A program made the position numbers and the translations under genes. From the NCBI GenBank assembly GCA_045587285.1, contig JAZNBZ010000104.1, positions 1-12,782 of the forward strand: a stretch of 12,782 nt of DNA, written 5' to 3'. The DNA comes from Flemingiibacterium sp045587285. GTDB lineage: Bacteria > Bacillota > Clostridia > Oscillospirales > CAG-272. This document shows positions 6,103-12,782 of the stretch, piece by piece (position 1 is the first letter of the stretch; every line of letters starts with the position of its first letter). The notes under the pieces were generated by a model that ran no database searches, was not told the origin of the DNA, and worked only from the letters and a program-made list of their open reading frames with translations.

Positions 6103-7062
6103 ATGGCACTTGTAACAACTAAAGAAATGTTCAAGAAGGCATACGAGGGCGGCTACGCTATCGGTGCGTTCAACATCAACAACATGGAGATCGTTCAGGC
6201 GATTACCGAGGCTGCGGGCGAGGCTAAGTCTCCCGTTATCCTCCAGGTTTCCGCAGGCGCGAGAAAGTACGCAAAGCAGGAGTACCTTATGGCTCTCGCT
6301 AACGCGGCTATCAAGGATTCCGGCGTAGACCTCGCACTTCACCTTGACCACGGCGCAGATTTCGAGATCTGCAAGGCGTGCATCGACGGCGGCTTCACCT
6401 CCGTTATGATCGACGGCTCTCACCACTCTTTCGAGGATAACATCGCCGTTACCAAGAAGGTCGTTGAGTACGCCCATGCACGCGGCGTCGTAGTTGAGGG
6501 CGAGCTCGGCGTTCTCGCAGGCGTTGAGGACGACGTAGTTGCAGAAAAGTCCTCCTACACCCGTCCCGACGAGGTTGAGGAGTTCGTTTCCCGTACGGGC
6601 GTTGACTCCCTTGCAATCTCCATCGGTACCTCCCACGGCGCATACAAGTTCACTCCCGCTCAGTGCACCAGAAACGAGCAGGGTATCCTCGTTCCGCCTC
6701 CGCTTCGCTTCGACATTCTCGAGGAGATCGCAGAGCGCATCCCCGGCTTCCCGATAGTTCTCCACGGTGCGTCCTCCGTTCCTCAGGAGTACGTTCAGGA
6801 GATCAACTCCATCGGCGGCAAGCTTCCGGACGCCGTAGGTATTCCCGAAGAGCAGCTCCGCCGCGCGGCATCCCTCGCAGTCTGCAAGATCAACATCGAC
6901 TCCGATATCCGTCTTGCTATGACCGCAGGTATCAGACGCGTGCTCACCGAGCAGCCCGACGTATTCGATCCCAGAACCTACCTCACCGTAGCACGTGCAG
7001 AGGTTAAGAAGATGGTTGCTCACAAGATCAACAACGTTCTCGGTTCTGCAAATACTCTTTAA
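6103..7062 (+). CDS. fba: Class II fructose-1,6-bisphosphate aldolase
   Basis: Zinc-dependent reversible cleavage of fructose 1,6-bisphosphate to dihydroxyacetone phosphate and glyceraldehyde 3-phosphate in glycolysis and gluconeogenesis; cytoplasmic. The 319 residues carry the class II signatures in order: YAIGAFNINNMEI (18-30), LHLDHGADFE (79-88) with catalytic D82 and zinc ligand H83, GFTSVMIDGSHHSFEDNI (97-114), EGELGVLAG (132-140), IGTSHGAYK (174-182) with H178, LHGASSVP (220-227) with H221, and KINIDSDIR (262-270) for phosphate and substrate binding. Codon choice is strongly biased, as in highly expressed genes. It has its own promoter and terminator. Related class II enzymes act on tagatose bisphosphate, but the full motif set and phosphofructokinase nearby favour Fba. 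Confidence 0.96.
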   Translation: MALVTTKEMFKKAYEGGYAIGAFNINNMEIVQAITEAAGEAKSPVILQVSAGARKYAKQEYLMALANAAIKDSGVDLALHLDHGADFEICKACIDGGFTSVMIDGSHHSFEDNIAVTKKVVEYAHARGVVVEGELGVLAGVEDDVVAEKSSYTRPDEVEEFVSRTGVDSLAISIGTSHGAYKFTPAQCTRNEQGILVPPPLRFDILEEIAERIPGFPIVLHGASSVPQEYVQEINSIGGKLPDAVGIPEEQLRRAASLAVCKINIDSDIRLAMTAGIRRVLTEQPDVFDPRTYLTVARAEVKKMVAHKINNVLGSANTL

Positions 7063-7077
7063 TTTCCAAAACAAAGC

Positions 7078-7115
7078 ATCGGTGCCGCGGCAAACGTCAC
7101 GGCACCGATATTTTT
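7078..7115 (+). terminator. Rho-independent terminator after fba
   Basis: Perfect 10-bp stem ATCGGTGCCG (7078-7087) with CGGCACCGAT (7100-7109), a 12-nt loop and ATTTTT. It ends only about 20 bp before the next start codon, and no clear promoter follows it, so it may act as a partial terminator. Confidence 0.85.
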
Positions 7116-7135
7116 AAACTAAAAGGAGTCCGTCG

Positions 7136-7852
7136 ATGAAGTGGACAGAAAATTATCGCATAAATTCGCACGACTGTGACGCTTCGGGCAAGGTGCGCCC
7201 TTCCCTCGTGCTTCGTTATATGCAGGAAACGGCAAACCTCCAGCTCCATAATCTCGGTCCGACGGCAAAGGAGCTCGTCGCCGACGATAAGGCGTTCATA
7301 TTAAGCCGCATAAACGTCAGCATATACGCGCCGCTTCACGCCTACGAGGACATTACGGTATCCTCGTGGGCGTGCGAGAGCCGCGGCGTTACGTTCAACC
7401 GCTGCTATCAGATGCGTCTCGGTGAGGATATAGTCGCCGAGGCGGCGTCCGTGTGGGGGCTTATCGGCATTTCCGACCGCAAGATACACCGAGTTGAGGA
7501 TATCACGCTCGGCTTTGAGGTTGACGAGCCGCTCGAGCTTGATGCGCCAAGACGCGTGCACATTCCGCGCGAGCTTACCCTCTCGCTCGTCGGCGAGCGC
7601 ACTGTCGTATACAGCGACCTTGACGCGAACCAACATATGAACAACACGGTTTACCCCGATATGCTGTGCGACTTCATTCCCGATATGGCAGATAAGCGCG
7701 TGCTTGGATTTAGCATCAGCTTCGCAAACGAGGCAAGGCTCGGAGAATCGCTGAAGGTATATATGCGCGAGAGTGACGGCACGTACTATTTCCGTACCGT
7801 ACGCTCCGACGGCGCTATAAACGTCGAGGCGATGATAATGATGGAGGATTAA
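7136..7852 (+). CDS. Acyl-ACP thioesterase (FatA/FatB-like, double hotdog)
   Basis: Hydrolyses acyl-acyl carrier protein to free fatty acid in the cytoplasm. The 238-residue length and two tandem hotdog halves (about 1-130 and 140-238) fit bacterial members of the acyl-ACP thioesterase family. The first half opens with RINSHDCDASGKVRPSLVLRYMQETA (8-33), containing the hotdog central helix. The second carries SDLDANQHMNNTVYPDML (160-177); D163, N165 and H167 match the Asp-x-Asn-x-His spacing of plant FatB active sites. E199 is placed like the FatB glutamate, while the neighbouring residue is Ala where plants have Cys. AGGAG (7124-7128) precedes ATG by 7 nt. The next gene starts one base after the stop, so the two are co-translated. 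Chain-length preference cannot be judged. Confidence 0.88.
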   Translation: MKWTENYRINSHDCDASGKVRPSLVLRYMQETANLQLHNLGPTAKELVADDKAFILSRINVSIYAPLHAYEDITVSSWACESRGVTFNRCYQMRLGEDIVAEAASVWGLIGISDRKIHRVEDITLGFEVDEPLELDAPRRVHIPRELTLSLVGERTVVYSDLDANQHMNNTVYPDMLCDFIPDMADKRVLGFSISFANEARLGESLKVYMRESDGTYYFRTVRSDGAINVEAMIMMED

Positions 7853-7853
7853 C

Positions 7854-8924
7854 GTGAAGAACGTTCTTATCGCTCATGCCAAAAAATATCCGCTGATGCA
7901 GCCGACAGATGCGGTAAAGCTCATTTATCAGGCGACGTTTGGCGGCGGACATATGATAAAGGACGAACAAAGCGCACTCGAATATATCCGCCGCGAATAT
8001 GCGTCGTGTGCGCACAGCGGCGATGGGCTTCGATGCGAGTCGCTCGGCGACACGTCGCGCGTATATATCGACGGCACGCTCACCGACGAGCAGCTCGTAT
8101 TACTCGCAAAAATCTTTTGCGAGTCGGCAAAGCTTTATGCCGTAGGGTTTAATGAAGCAAGCAAGCAAGTCAAAGAATTTTTTTTCTCACGTCTTGACAC
8201 GCTCTATGAGCTGTGCCGCGAGGGATATTTCCCCTTTACGGAAGCCGACCTTCAAGCCCACCTTAACGAGTACGCCGCGGAAGGATATCCGCCCGTGCGC
8301 CATAGCGAAGCGTACCGCGAGGCGTACCGCCCTGCATACCGCGTGATTGACAATCGCTACGTACGGCTTCTTTCGTGCATACAAAAAATTGCGTTGCTTG
8401 AAAAAGCTTCGACAGAGCGTGTAGTCATCGCTATCGACGGACACTGTGCATCGGGCAAAACCACCGCGGCAGAGCTTATATCGAAGCTGTTTGACGCAGA
8501 GGTAATACATATGGACGACTTTTTCCTGCCCCCCGAGCTTCGCTCGCCTGAGCGTCTTGCCGAGGTCGGCGGAAATATTCACTACGAGCGCTTTTTAAAT
8601 GAGGTTCTTCCCAATTTGCGAGCAGACCGTCCGTTTTCACACCGTGTGTTCGATTGCTCGCGCTTCACGTATTCAATAGAGCCGCGTACCGTAAGAGAGT
8701 CGCGCGTTATCATTGTTGAGGGCGTGTACTCGCTTCACAGGAGCTTTGGGAAATATTTTGACCTGTCCGTATTTATGGATATTTCCCCCGAAGAACAGCT
8801 TACGCGCATAAAGCGACGCGGAGACGAGGCGTTGCTTTCTCGCTTTCAAAACGAATGGATACCTATGGAGCAGAGCTATTTCGAAGCCTTTGAGATACAG
8901 CAAAGATGCGATTTAACAATATAA
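7854..8924 (+). CDS. Two-domain protein: uncharacterised N-terminal domain plus uridine-kinase-like P-loop kinase
   Basis: GTG start at 7854, one base after the thioesterase stop, with GGAGG (7843-7847) inside the preceding gene: translational coupling. Residues 188-325 are a P-loop NTPase of the uridine kinase/phosphoribulokinase group: Walker A GHCASGKTT (196-204), VIHMDDFFLPPE (217-228) at the substrate-binding Asp position, VIIVEGVYSLH (285-295) as Walker B, and DISPEEQLTRIKRR (309-322) as lid. Residues 1-165 are a separate domain beginning HAKKYPLMQPTDAVKLIYQ and FGGGHMI; I do not recognise a function. The C-terminus is shorter than in full uridine kinases, so the substrate may be another small hydroxyl compound. 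Kinase fold confident; substrate and N-terminal role unknown. Confidence 0.8.
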   Translation: MKNVLIAHAKKYPLMQPTDAVKLIYQATFGGGHMIKDEQSALEYIRREYASCAHSGDGLRCESLGDTSRVYIDGTLTDEQLVLLAKIFCESAKLYAVGFNEASKQVKEFFFSRLDTLYELCREGYFPFTEADLQAHLNEYAAEGYPPVRHSEAYREAYRPAYRVIDNRYVRLLSCIQKIALLEKASTERVVIAIDGHCASGKTTAAELISKLFDAEVIHMDDFFLPPELRSPERLAEVGGNIHYERFLNEVLPNLRADRPFSHRVFDCSRFTYSIEPRTVRESRVIIVEGVYSLHRSFGKYFDLSVFMDISPEEQLTRIKRRGDEALLSRFQNEWIPMEQSYFEAFEIQQRCDLTI

Positions 8925-8928
8925 AGAA

Positions 8929-8964
8929 GCGCCGCACGCGTTTTGCGTACGGCGCATATTTTTT
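8929..8964 (+). terminator. Rho-independent terminator after the kinase gene, possibly bidirectional
   Basis: Stem GCGCCG (8929-8934) with CGGCGC (8950-8955), continued by ACGC/GCGT after one C-A mismatch, loop about 5 nt, then TATTTTTT. It sits between convergent genes; on the minus strand the following tract is weaker (TTCTTTAT) but could still serve pfkA. Confidence 0.88.
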
Positions 8965-8965
8965 A

Positions 8966-10033
8966 TCAGTTCTTGCCAAGCGTCATAGCGACATCCATAA
9001 GGTCCTCGAGAACTGCCTTCTTCTCTGCACAGCGAACCTTCATAGCCTCAAGCTGCTCGGGCGTGAACTTCTCAAGGTCGCCGTCCTTCAGCTTGTTCTT
9101 ATACATACGGTCAACGACGAGCGCCCACGCGATGTCGGTCGCGATAAGCTTGCCGTCGCGCTCGCAAACCACGAGGTCGGACTTACCCTCGAGGATGAGG
9201 TCAACCGCGAAATCACCCATACGCATAGCGGTAAGTCTGTCGCGAAGCGTCGGAGCGCCGCCACGTACCATATGTGCAAGGCGGATGAAACGGGAGTCGA
9301 TGTTTGCCTCCTCGTTCATACGCTTGGTGAGGTTCTCGCCAAAGCCCTTCGGCATACCCTCGGAGTGCATAATGAGGAAGCTTCTCTGGCCCTTTGCACG
9401 AAGCTCGATAAGCTTCTTTATGCAAGCGTCCTCGTCAAAGGGAAGCTCCTTAACCGCAACTGCGTTAGCGCCGCAGGCGATACCGCACTCGATAGCGATG
9501 TAACCTGCATCACGCCCCATAACCTCGATAACCTCGCCGCGTGCGTGCGACTCGCAGGTGTCACGAAGGCAGTCAGCCGCGTGAAGAACAGTGTTCATAG
9601 CGGTGTCAAAGCCGATAGAATAGTCGGTAGAGGTGATGTCGTTGTCTATAGTGCAGGGGATACCGATGGTGGGTATACCGCGCATAGAAAGGTCGGTAGC
9701 ACCGCGGAAAGTGCCGTCGCCGCCGCAGCAGATGATACCGTCGATACCGAGCTTCTTACAGGTTTCTATAGCCTTTGCCATACCCGCCTCGGTTGCGAAC
9801 TCATCGCATCTGTCCGAATAAAGGATAGTACCGCCGAGTCCGGATATGTTAGCAACGTCAAGTGAGGTAAGCTCGCGAATCTCGCCGTCTATAAGTCCGC
9901 GGTAGCCCTTGCAGATACCTACGACCTCAACGCCGCGCGCGAGAGCCGAGCGTACGACTGCGCGTACAGCCGCGTTCATACCGGGAGCGTCGCCGCCCGA
10001 GGTGAGTACACCGATTTTTCTGAATTTTGCCAT
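8966..10033 (-). CDS. pfkA: 6-phosphofructokinase (ATP type)
   Basis: Phosphorylates fructose 6-phosphate to fructose 1,6-bisphosphate, the committed step of glycolysis; cytoplasmic. In order the 355 residues show IGVLTSGGDAPGMNAAVR (7-24, ATP loop), GGTILYSDR (67-75), CGGDGTFRGA (103-112), IPCTIDNDI (125-133) with catalytic D130, EVMGRDAGY (170-178), and VRGGAPTLRDR (256-266). Gly107 corresponds to E. coli Gly104, where pyrophosphate enzymes have Asp, so ATP is the likely donor. Position 127 is Cys where ATP enzymes usually have Gly124 and pyrophosphate enzymes Lys. It is about 35 residues longer than E. coli PfkA, mostly a helical charged C-terminal tail. AGGAAG lies 9 nt before ATG. The aldolase of the next step is encoded 1.9 kb away on the other strand. 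Confidence 0.95.
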   Translation of the reverse strand: MAKFRKIGVLTSGGDAPGMNAAVRAVVRSALARGVEVVGICKGYRGLIDGEIRELTSLDVANISGLGGTILYSDRCDEFATEAGMAKAIETCKKLGIDGIICCGGDGTFRGATDLSMRGIPTIGIPCTIDNDITSTDYSIGFDTAMNTVLHAADCLRDTCESHARGEVIEVMGRDAGYIAIECGIACGANAVAVKELPFDEDACIKKLIELRAKGQRSFLIMHSEGMPKGFGENLTKRMNEEANIDSRFIRLAHMVRGGAPTLRDRLTAMRMGDFAVDLILEGKSDLVVCERDGKLIATDIAWALVVDRMYKNKLKDGDLEKFTPEQLEAMKVRCAEKKAVLEDLMDVAMTLGKN

Positions 10034-10082
10034 AGTATTTATCTTCCTTTTTTATAATTTTCACTTATAGGGTTTTCCTGAA

Positions 10083-10096
10083 GTTAAAAATTTAAC
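10083..10096. promoter_or_regulatory. Rex-like palindrome at the pfkA start site
   Basis: GTTAAAAATTTAAC is a perfect 6-2-6 palindrome and contains GTTAA-N4-TTAAC, the core of the clostridial Rex operator (TTGTTAA-N4-TTAACAA). The outer TT/AA bases match poorly. It covers about +2 to +15 of the predicted pfkA transcript, a repressor position. Redox control through Rex is inferred; AT-richness makes chance possible. Confidence 0.35.
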
Positions 10097-10104
10097 CAAA
10101 GTAT

Positions 10105-10133
10105 ATTGTAATATATTTTTTCCAAAAAATCAA
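10105..10133 (-). promoter_or_regulatory. Promoter of pfkA
   Basis: On the minus strand, TTGATT (10133-10128), a 17-bp spacer and TACAAT (10110-10105). Predicted start near 10098, leader about 65 nt. No other obvious promoter exists in this 198-bp gap, which otherwise holds only the tail sequence after the flippase gene, where I see no strong terminator. Confidence 0.65.
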
Positions 10134-10231
10134 GTCCTTAAGCGACATTTTTTCCTGTTTTTTCGTAGTTGTATATCCGCACCTGATAAAAACTGTTATA
10201 TGTCACACAAATATGGTAACATATCACAACA

Positions 10232-11770
10232 CTATCGTGCCCTCACCGCCCCGAGTGCCCATTTCACGTCGTTTTTTGTTAATATTCCCATCGAGAGAAG
10301 AAGTGCCGCATATACTGTCGCTGCGAGCACCATCGAGCCTACAGTCGAAGCCCACGTCGGTGAAGCGGCGCCGACGTCGAGAAGCCTTAATACCGCCGCC
10401 GCACCAACGGCTGCGAGCATCGGTCCGAAAAGCGAATGCCACAGTCTTGCACGAAATCCGCTCACGCGAGTAAGCCGCCATATACTGAGCGAAGCGTTCA
10501 CCGCTTCCGCCGCATATATCGTTACAATGTATCCCCAGATGCCTATTCTCGGGCATAAGAGATACACGAAAAGCGTGCACATCGCCGCGTCGAGAATATT
10601 GACCTTCATACAGTATATCTGCTCGCCAAGCCCTTTGAGTATCGCATCAACGGCGTGGTCAAGGTACATCACGGGTATAAGCGGCGCCATCACGCGGATA
10701 AATTCGCCTGCCGCCGCGCTGTCGTAAATAAGCAAGCCGAGCTCTTTTGCAAACATTGACGTTATCGCCGAGCAGCCCATTGAAAATATAAGCGTAAAGG
10801 TGAGCGCGCGCGATATCATATAACGTATGTGCACGGAATTCTGCTTTGCGTCAGCCTCGGCGAACTCGGGAATAAGTAAACCCGTGAAGGAATATAAAAG
10901 CGCCGTCGGGAACATTATCACGGGCATCACCATACCGCACAGCACGCCGTACGTCGCGAGCGCCGTTTCGGCAGTTGCGGGATTTTTGCGCAGTCCGCGC
11001 GGGATAAGCATATGCTCGAGCGTTGAAAGCCCCGAGCGCACGTACGCCGCCGCCGCAACGGGCACGGTTATGCCGAAAAGCTCGCGAGTCAGCCGCCGTC
11101 CAACCTTATGCGGCACGCTTCCCTTCGCCTTTTTACGTCGGTCGAAAAGGTACAGCGCGAGCGCCATTAAAAACGACGCGGTTTCGGCGAGCGCACCGCC
11201 GCCGACGAGCGCCATACAGGCGTATTCTATCCCGTCGGGCACGATATAAAGCAGAGCTATTACGGTAACGCCGACCTTGAAAAGCTGCTCGAAAATTTGC
11301 GTAGCGGCGCTTTTGGCTACCTTGCGTACGGCGGTGAAATAGCCGTGGAGCACGTTCGAGGCGGCTATAAACGGTAAGCTCACTGCAAGCAGCCGTAGCG
11401 AGCGCGTACAGCGCCCGTCAGCAAGCCAATTCTCTGCGACGTAGTCCGCACCGAAAAACAGCAGCAGGCACGCGCCCACGCCGCATACGCACGCGTACGT
11501 AAGACAGCGCGAGAGCGAGGCTCGCACCTCTCCTTCGTCACCGCGCCCGAGTGCCTCGGCGCACATTCTCGTCGTAGCAAGGTTCACGCCTGCCGCGGCA
11601 AGCGTTACCGAAAGCCCGTAAACGCTCATAATAAGCGTAAAAAGTCCCATTCCGTCCGCACCGAGGCGACGTGAAACGAACGCGTTGAACGCCACGCCGA
11701 GCGTACGAAGCGAGAGTGACGTCACCGTCATAATAAGTCCGTTCATAATAAACCGACGCAGCACACGCAT
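10232..11770 (-). CDS. SpoVB-like polysaccharide/lipid II flippase (MATE/MOP superfamily)
   Basis: Integral membrane exporter of 512 residues with about 12-14 hydrophobic helices, for example LIMTVTSLSLRTLGVAFNAF near the N-terminus, CVCGVGACLLLFFGADYV and VGVTVIALLYIVPDGIEYA. The family signature lies in the first helices and loop (VSRRLGADGMGLFTLIMSVYGL), where stage V sporulation protein B and related flippases have their conserved RxLGxxGxGL segment. Such proteins move undecaprenyl-linked precursors of cell wall, spore cortex or polysaccharide across the membrane. I set the start at ATG 11770 because GGAGG (11783-11779) is 8 nt upstream; a TTG at 11785 would overlap that site. It is transcribed alone and away from gdhA. 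A SpoVB homologue hints at sporulating ancestry but does not prove sporulation, since paralogues occur in non-sporulators. Confidence 0.85.
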   Translation of the reverse strand: MRVLRRFIMNGLIMTVTSLSLRTLGVAFNAFVSRRLGADGMGLFTLIMSVYGLSVTLAAAGVNLATTRMCAEALGRGDEGEVRASLSRCLTYACVCGVGACLLLFFGADYVAENWLADGRCTRSLRLLAVSLPFIAASNVLHGYFTAVRKVAKSAATQIFEQLFKVGVTVIALLYIVPDGIEYACMALVGGGALAETASFLMALALYLFDRRKKAKGSVPHKVGRRLTRELFGITVPVAAAAYVRSGLSTLEHMLIPRGLRKNPATAETALATYGVLCGMVMPVIMFPTALLYSFTGLLIPEFAEADAKQNSVHIRYMISRALTFTLIFSMGCSAITSMFAKELGLLIYDSAAAGEFIRVMAPLIPVMYLDHAVDAILKGLGEQIYCMKVNILDAAMCTLFVYLLCPRIGIWGYIVTIYAAEAVNASLSIWRLTRVSGFRARLWHSLFGPMLAAVGAAAVLRLLDVGAASPTWASTVGSMVLAATVYAALLLSMGILTKNDVKWALGAVRAR

Positions 11771-11778
11771 CTCTGATA

Positions 11779-11783
11779 CCTCC
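11779..11783 (-). promoter_or_regulatory. Ribosome binding site deciding the SpoVB-like start
   Basis: GGAGG on the minus strand, 8 nt before ATG 11770. The possible TTG start at 11785 runs into this motif, so the shorter form is preferred. Confidence 0.75.
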
Positions 11784-11864
11784 AAGGCATATACTTTTTT
11801 AAGTCGAGCATATTACATATATACGCCCCCGCGGCTCGGCAAATCCCCAAAATTTATATTTTAA

Positions 11865-11878
11865 ATTTGTTTACAAAT
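11865..11878. promoter_or_regulatory. 14-bp palindrome upstream of the gdhA promoter
   Basis: ATTTGTTTACAAAT is a 6-2-6 palindrome about 29 bp upstream of the gdhA -35, in a divergent gap of 227 bp. It could be an activator site, but the surrounding sequence is very AT-rich. Function unknown. Confidence 0.25.
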
Positions 11879-11906
11879 AAATTTTTGAAATTTTTTTAGA
11901 AATATC

Positions 11907-11935
11907 TTGCAAACGCGCGAAATATGTAGTATAAT
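11907..11935 (+). promoter_or_regulatory. Promoter of gdhA
   Basis: TTGCAA (11907-11912), a 17-bp spacer and a perfect TATAAT (11930-11935). Predicted start near 11942, leader about 56 nt with AGAGG (11984-11988), 9 nt before ATG. Confidence 0.75.
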
Positions 11936-11997
11936 GAATACTGTAATTTACCACGCTAAAATGTGTGGAATTTAAATGCAAAAAGAGGTACATACCA

Positions 11998-12782
11998 ATG
12001 GCAATCAAAAACAGCTATCTTGCAAGTGTTTACGAGAACGTTTGCAAAAGAAACCCCGGCGAAACCGAGTTTCATCAGACGGTAGAGGAAGTGCTCGAAT
12101 CTCTCGAGCCCGTCGCTGAAAGACGCCCCGACCTTATCGAGGCAGGCGTATTCGAGCGTATGGTTGAGCCCGAGCGTCAGATCCAGTTCAGAGTAAGCTG
12201 GGTAGACGACAACGGCAAGGTTCAGGTCAACCGCGGCTACCGCGTACAGTTCAACTCCGCTATCGGTCCTTACAAGGGCGGTATCAGATTTGCTCCCAAC
12301 GTTAACGCTTCCATTATGAAGTTCCTCGGCTTCGAGCAGACCTTCAAGAACTCCCTCACCAGCCTTCCTATGGGCGGTGCAAAGGGTGGCGCTGACTTCG
12401 ATCCTACCGGCAAGTCCGACGGAGAGATTATGCGCTTCTGCCAGAGCTTTATGACCGAGCTTTCCAAGCACATCGGCGCTGACACCGACGTTCCCGCAGG
12501 CGACATCGGCGTAGGTGCACGCGAGATCGGTTACATGCTCGGCCAGTACAGAAGACTTCGCGACGAGTACTCCGGCGGTGTTCTCACCGGTAAGGATCGC
12601 TCCAGCGGCGGTTCTCTGATCCGTCCCGAAGCTACCGGTTTCGGTGCTGTTTACTACACCGTTGAAATGCTCAAGACTCTCGGTGAATCCATCGAGGGCA
12701 AGACCTTCGTTGTATCCGGCTTCGGTAACGTTGCATGGGGTACTGTTAAGAAGATCACCGAGCTGGGCGGTAAGGTTGTTGT
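11998..12782 (+). CDS. gdhA: NADP-type glutamate dehydrogenase, N-terminal part; runs off the window
   Basis: Interconverts 2-oxoglutarate plus ammonia and glutamate, the main ammonia-assimilating role of this hexameric class; cytoplasmic. The first 261 codons of about 445 are present. Visible motifs are VNRGYRVQFNSAIGPYKGGIRF (77-98) with K93, SLPMGGAKGGADFDP (122-136) with catalytic K129, TDVPAGDIGVGAREIGY (163-179) with D169, RPEATGFGAVYY (209-220) and the Rossmann loop VSGFGNVAWG (239-248). The long N-terminal region before the substrate domain and the RPEATGFG sequence match the NADP-linked, about 450-residue family rather than NAD-linked enzymes of about 420. Codons are biased as in highly expressed genes. 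Strong promoter immediately upstream. Coenzyme choice is inferred from family, not proved. Confidence 0.95.
   Translation, partial: MAIKNSYLASVYENVCKRNPGETEFHQTVEEVLESLEPVAERRPDLIEAGVFERMVEPERQIQFRVSWVDDNGKVQVNRGYRVQFNSAIGPYKGGIRFAPNVNASIMKFLGFEQTFKNSLTSLPMGGAKGGADFDPTGKSDGEIMRFCQSFMTELSKHIGADTDVPAGDIGVGAREIGYMLGQYRRLRDEYSGGVLTGKDRSSGGSLIRPEATGFGAVYYTVEMLKTLGESIEGKTFVVSGFGNVAWGTVKKITELGGKVV

Noticed and set aside
6010..7074. A 354-codon minus-strand frame covering the whole aldolase gene
   Set aside because: It mirrors the aldolase codons: strongly biased genes here avoid TTA, CTA and TCA codons, which leaves the antisense frame free of stops. The peptide resembles no family I know and the plus strand is unmistakably Fba.
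8906..9865. A 319-codon plus-strand frame opposite pfkA
   Set aside because: Same codon-bias artefact; it also starts inside the kinase gene end and crosses the terminator hairpin.
10198..10224. ATATGT/ACATAT inverted repeat after the SpoVB-like gene as a terminator
   Set aside because: Six AT-rich pairs with a 15-nt loop would not form a stable terminator and no T run is adjacent.
11771..11785. TTG start extending the SpoVB-like protein by 5 residues
   Set aside because: This stretch contains the GGAGG ribosome site that serves ATG 11770.

Overview
The window looks like ordinary chromosome from an anaerobic Bacillota (Firmicutes), most likely an uncultured gut member of the class Clostridia. 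The reasons are strong AGGAG-type ribosome sites, sigma-A promoters with 17-bp spacers, AT-rich gaps between moderately GC-rich genes, a clostridial-style iron-sulfur L-serine dehydratase, a hexameric-type glutamate dehydrogenase, and a SpoVB-like flippase. This placement is inference from gene content; no rRNA or other phylogenetic marker is present.

Layout. (1) Positions 1-1275, minus: an L-serine dehydratase running off the left edge, with an in-frame XRE-type DNA-binding domain at its N-terminus; a near-consensus promoter and inverted repeats lie upstream. (2) 1442-5970: a glycan locus. A GH29 alpha-L-fucosidase (minus) diverges from an AraC-family regulator (plus), which is followed by a DUF4838/GH163-like glycosidase (plus). 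Neither enzyme has a signal peptide, so both should act in the cytoplasm on imported fucosylated, GlcNAc-containing glycans. The GH163-like gene has a perfect TATAAT, a poor -35 and two TTGGGAAT direct repeats 22 bp apart just upstream, the classic layout of an AraC-activated promoter. (3) 6103-8924, plus: class II fructose-bisphosphate aldolase with its own promoter and terminator, then a tightly coupled pair encoding an acyl-ACP thioesterase and a two-domain protein (uncharacterised N-terminal domain plus uridine-kinase-like P-loop domain). (4) 8966-10033, minus: ATP-type 6-phosphofructokinase, with an unusual Cys at a substrate-site position and a Rex-like palindrome at its predicted start site. 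(5) 10232-11770, minus: SpoVB/MATE-type flippase. (6) 11998-12782, plus: start of NADP-type glutamate dehydrogenase, cut by the right edge.

Together the window holds central carbon metabolism (PFK, FBA), amino-acid nitrogen metabolism (serine deamination, glutamate dehydrogenase) and a small host-glycan scavenging locus. No tRNA, rRNA, CRISPR array, insertion sequence or phage gene is visible. The best candidate for something little described is the HTH-serine dehydratase fusion with its inverted-repeat promoter; next are the AraC operator layout in the glycan locus and the kinase fusion.
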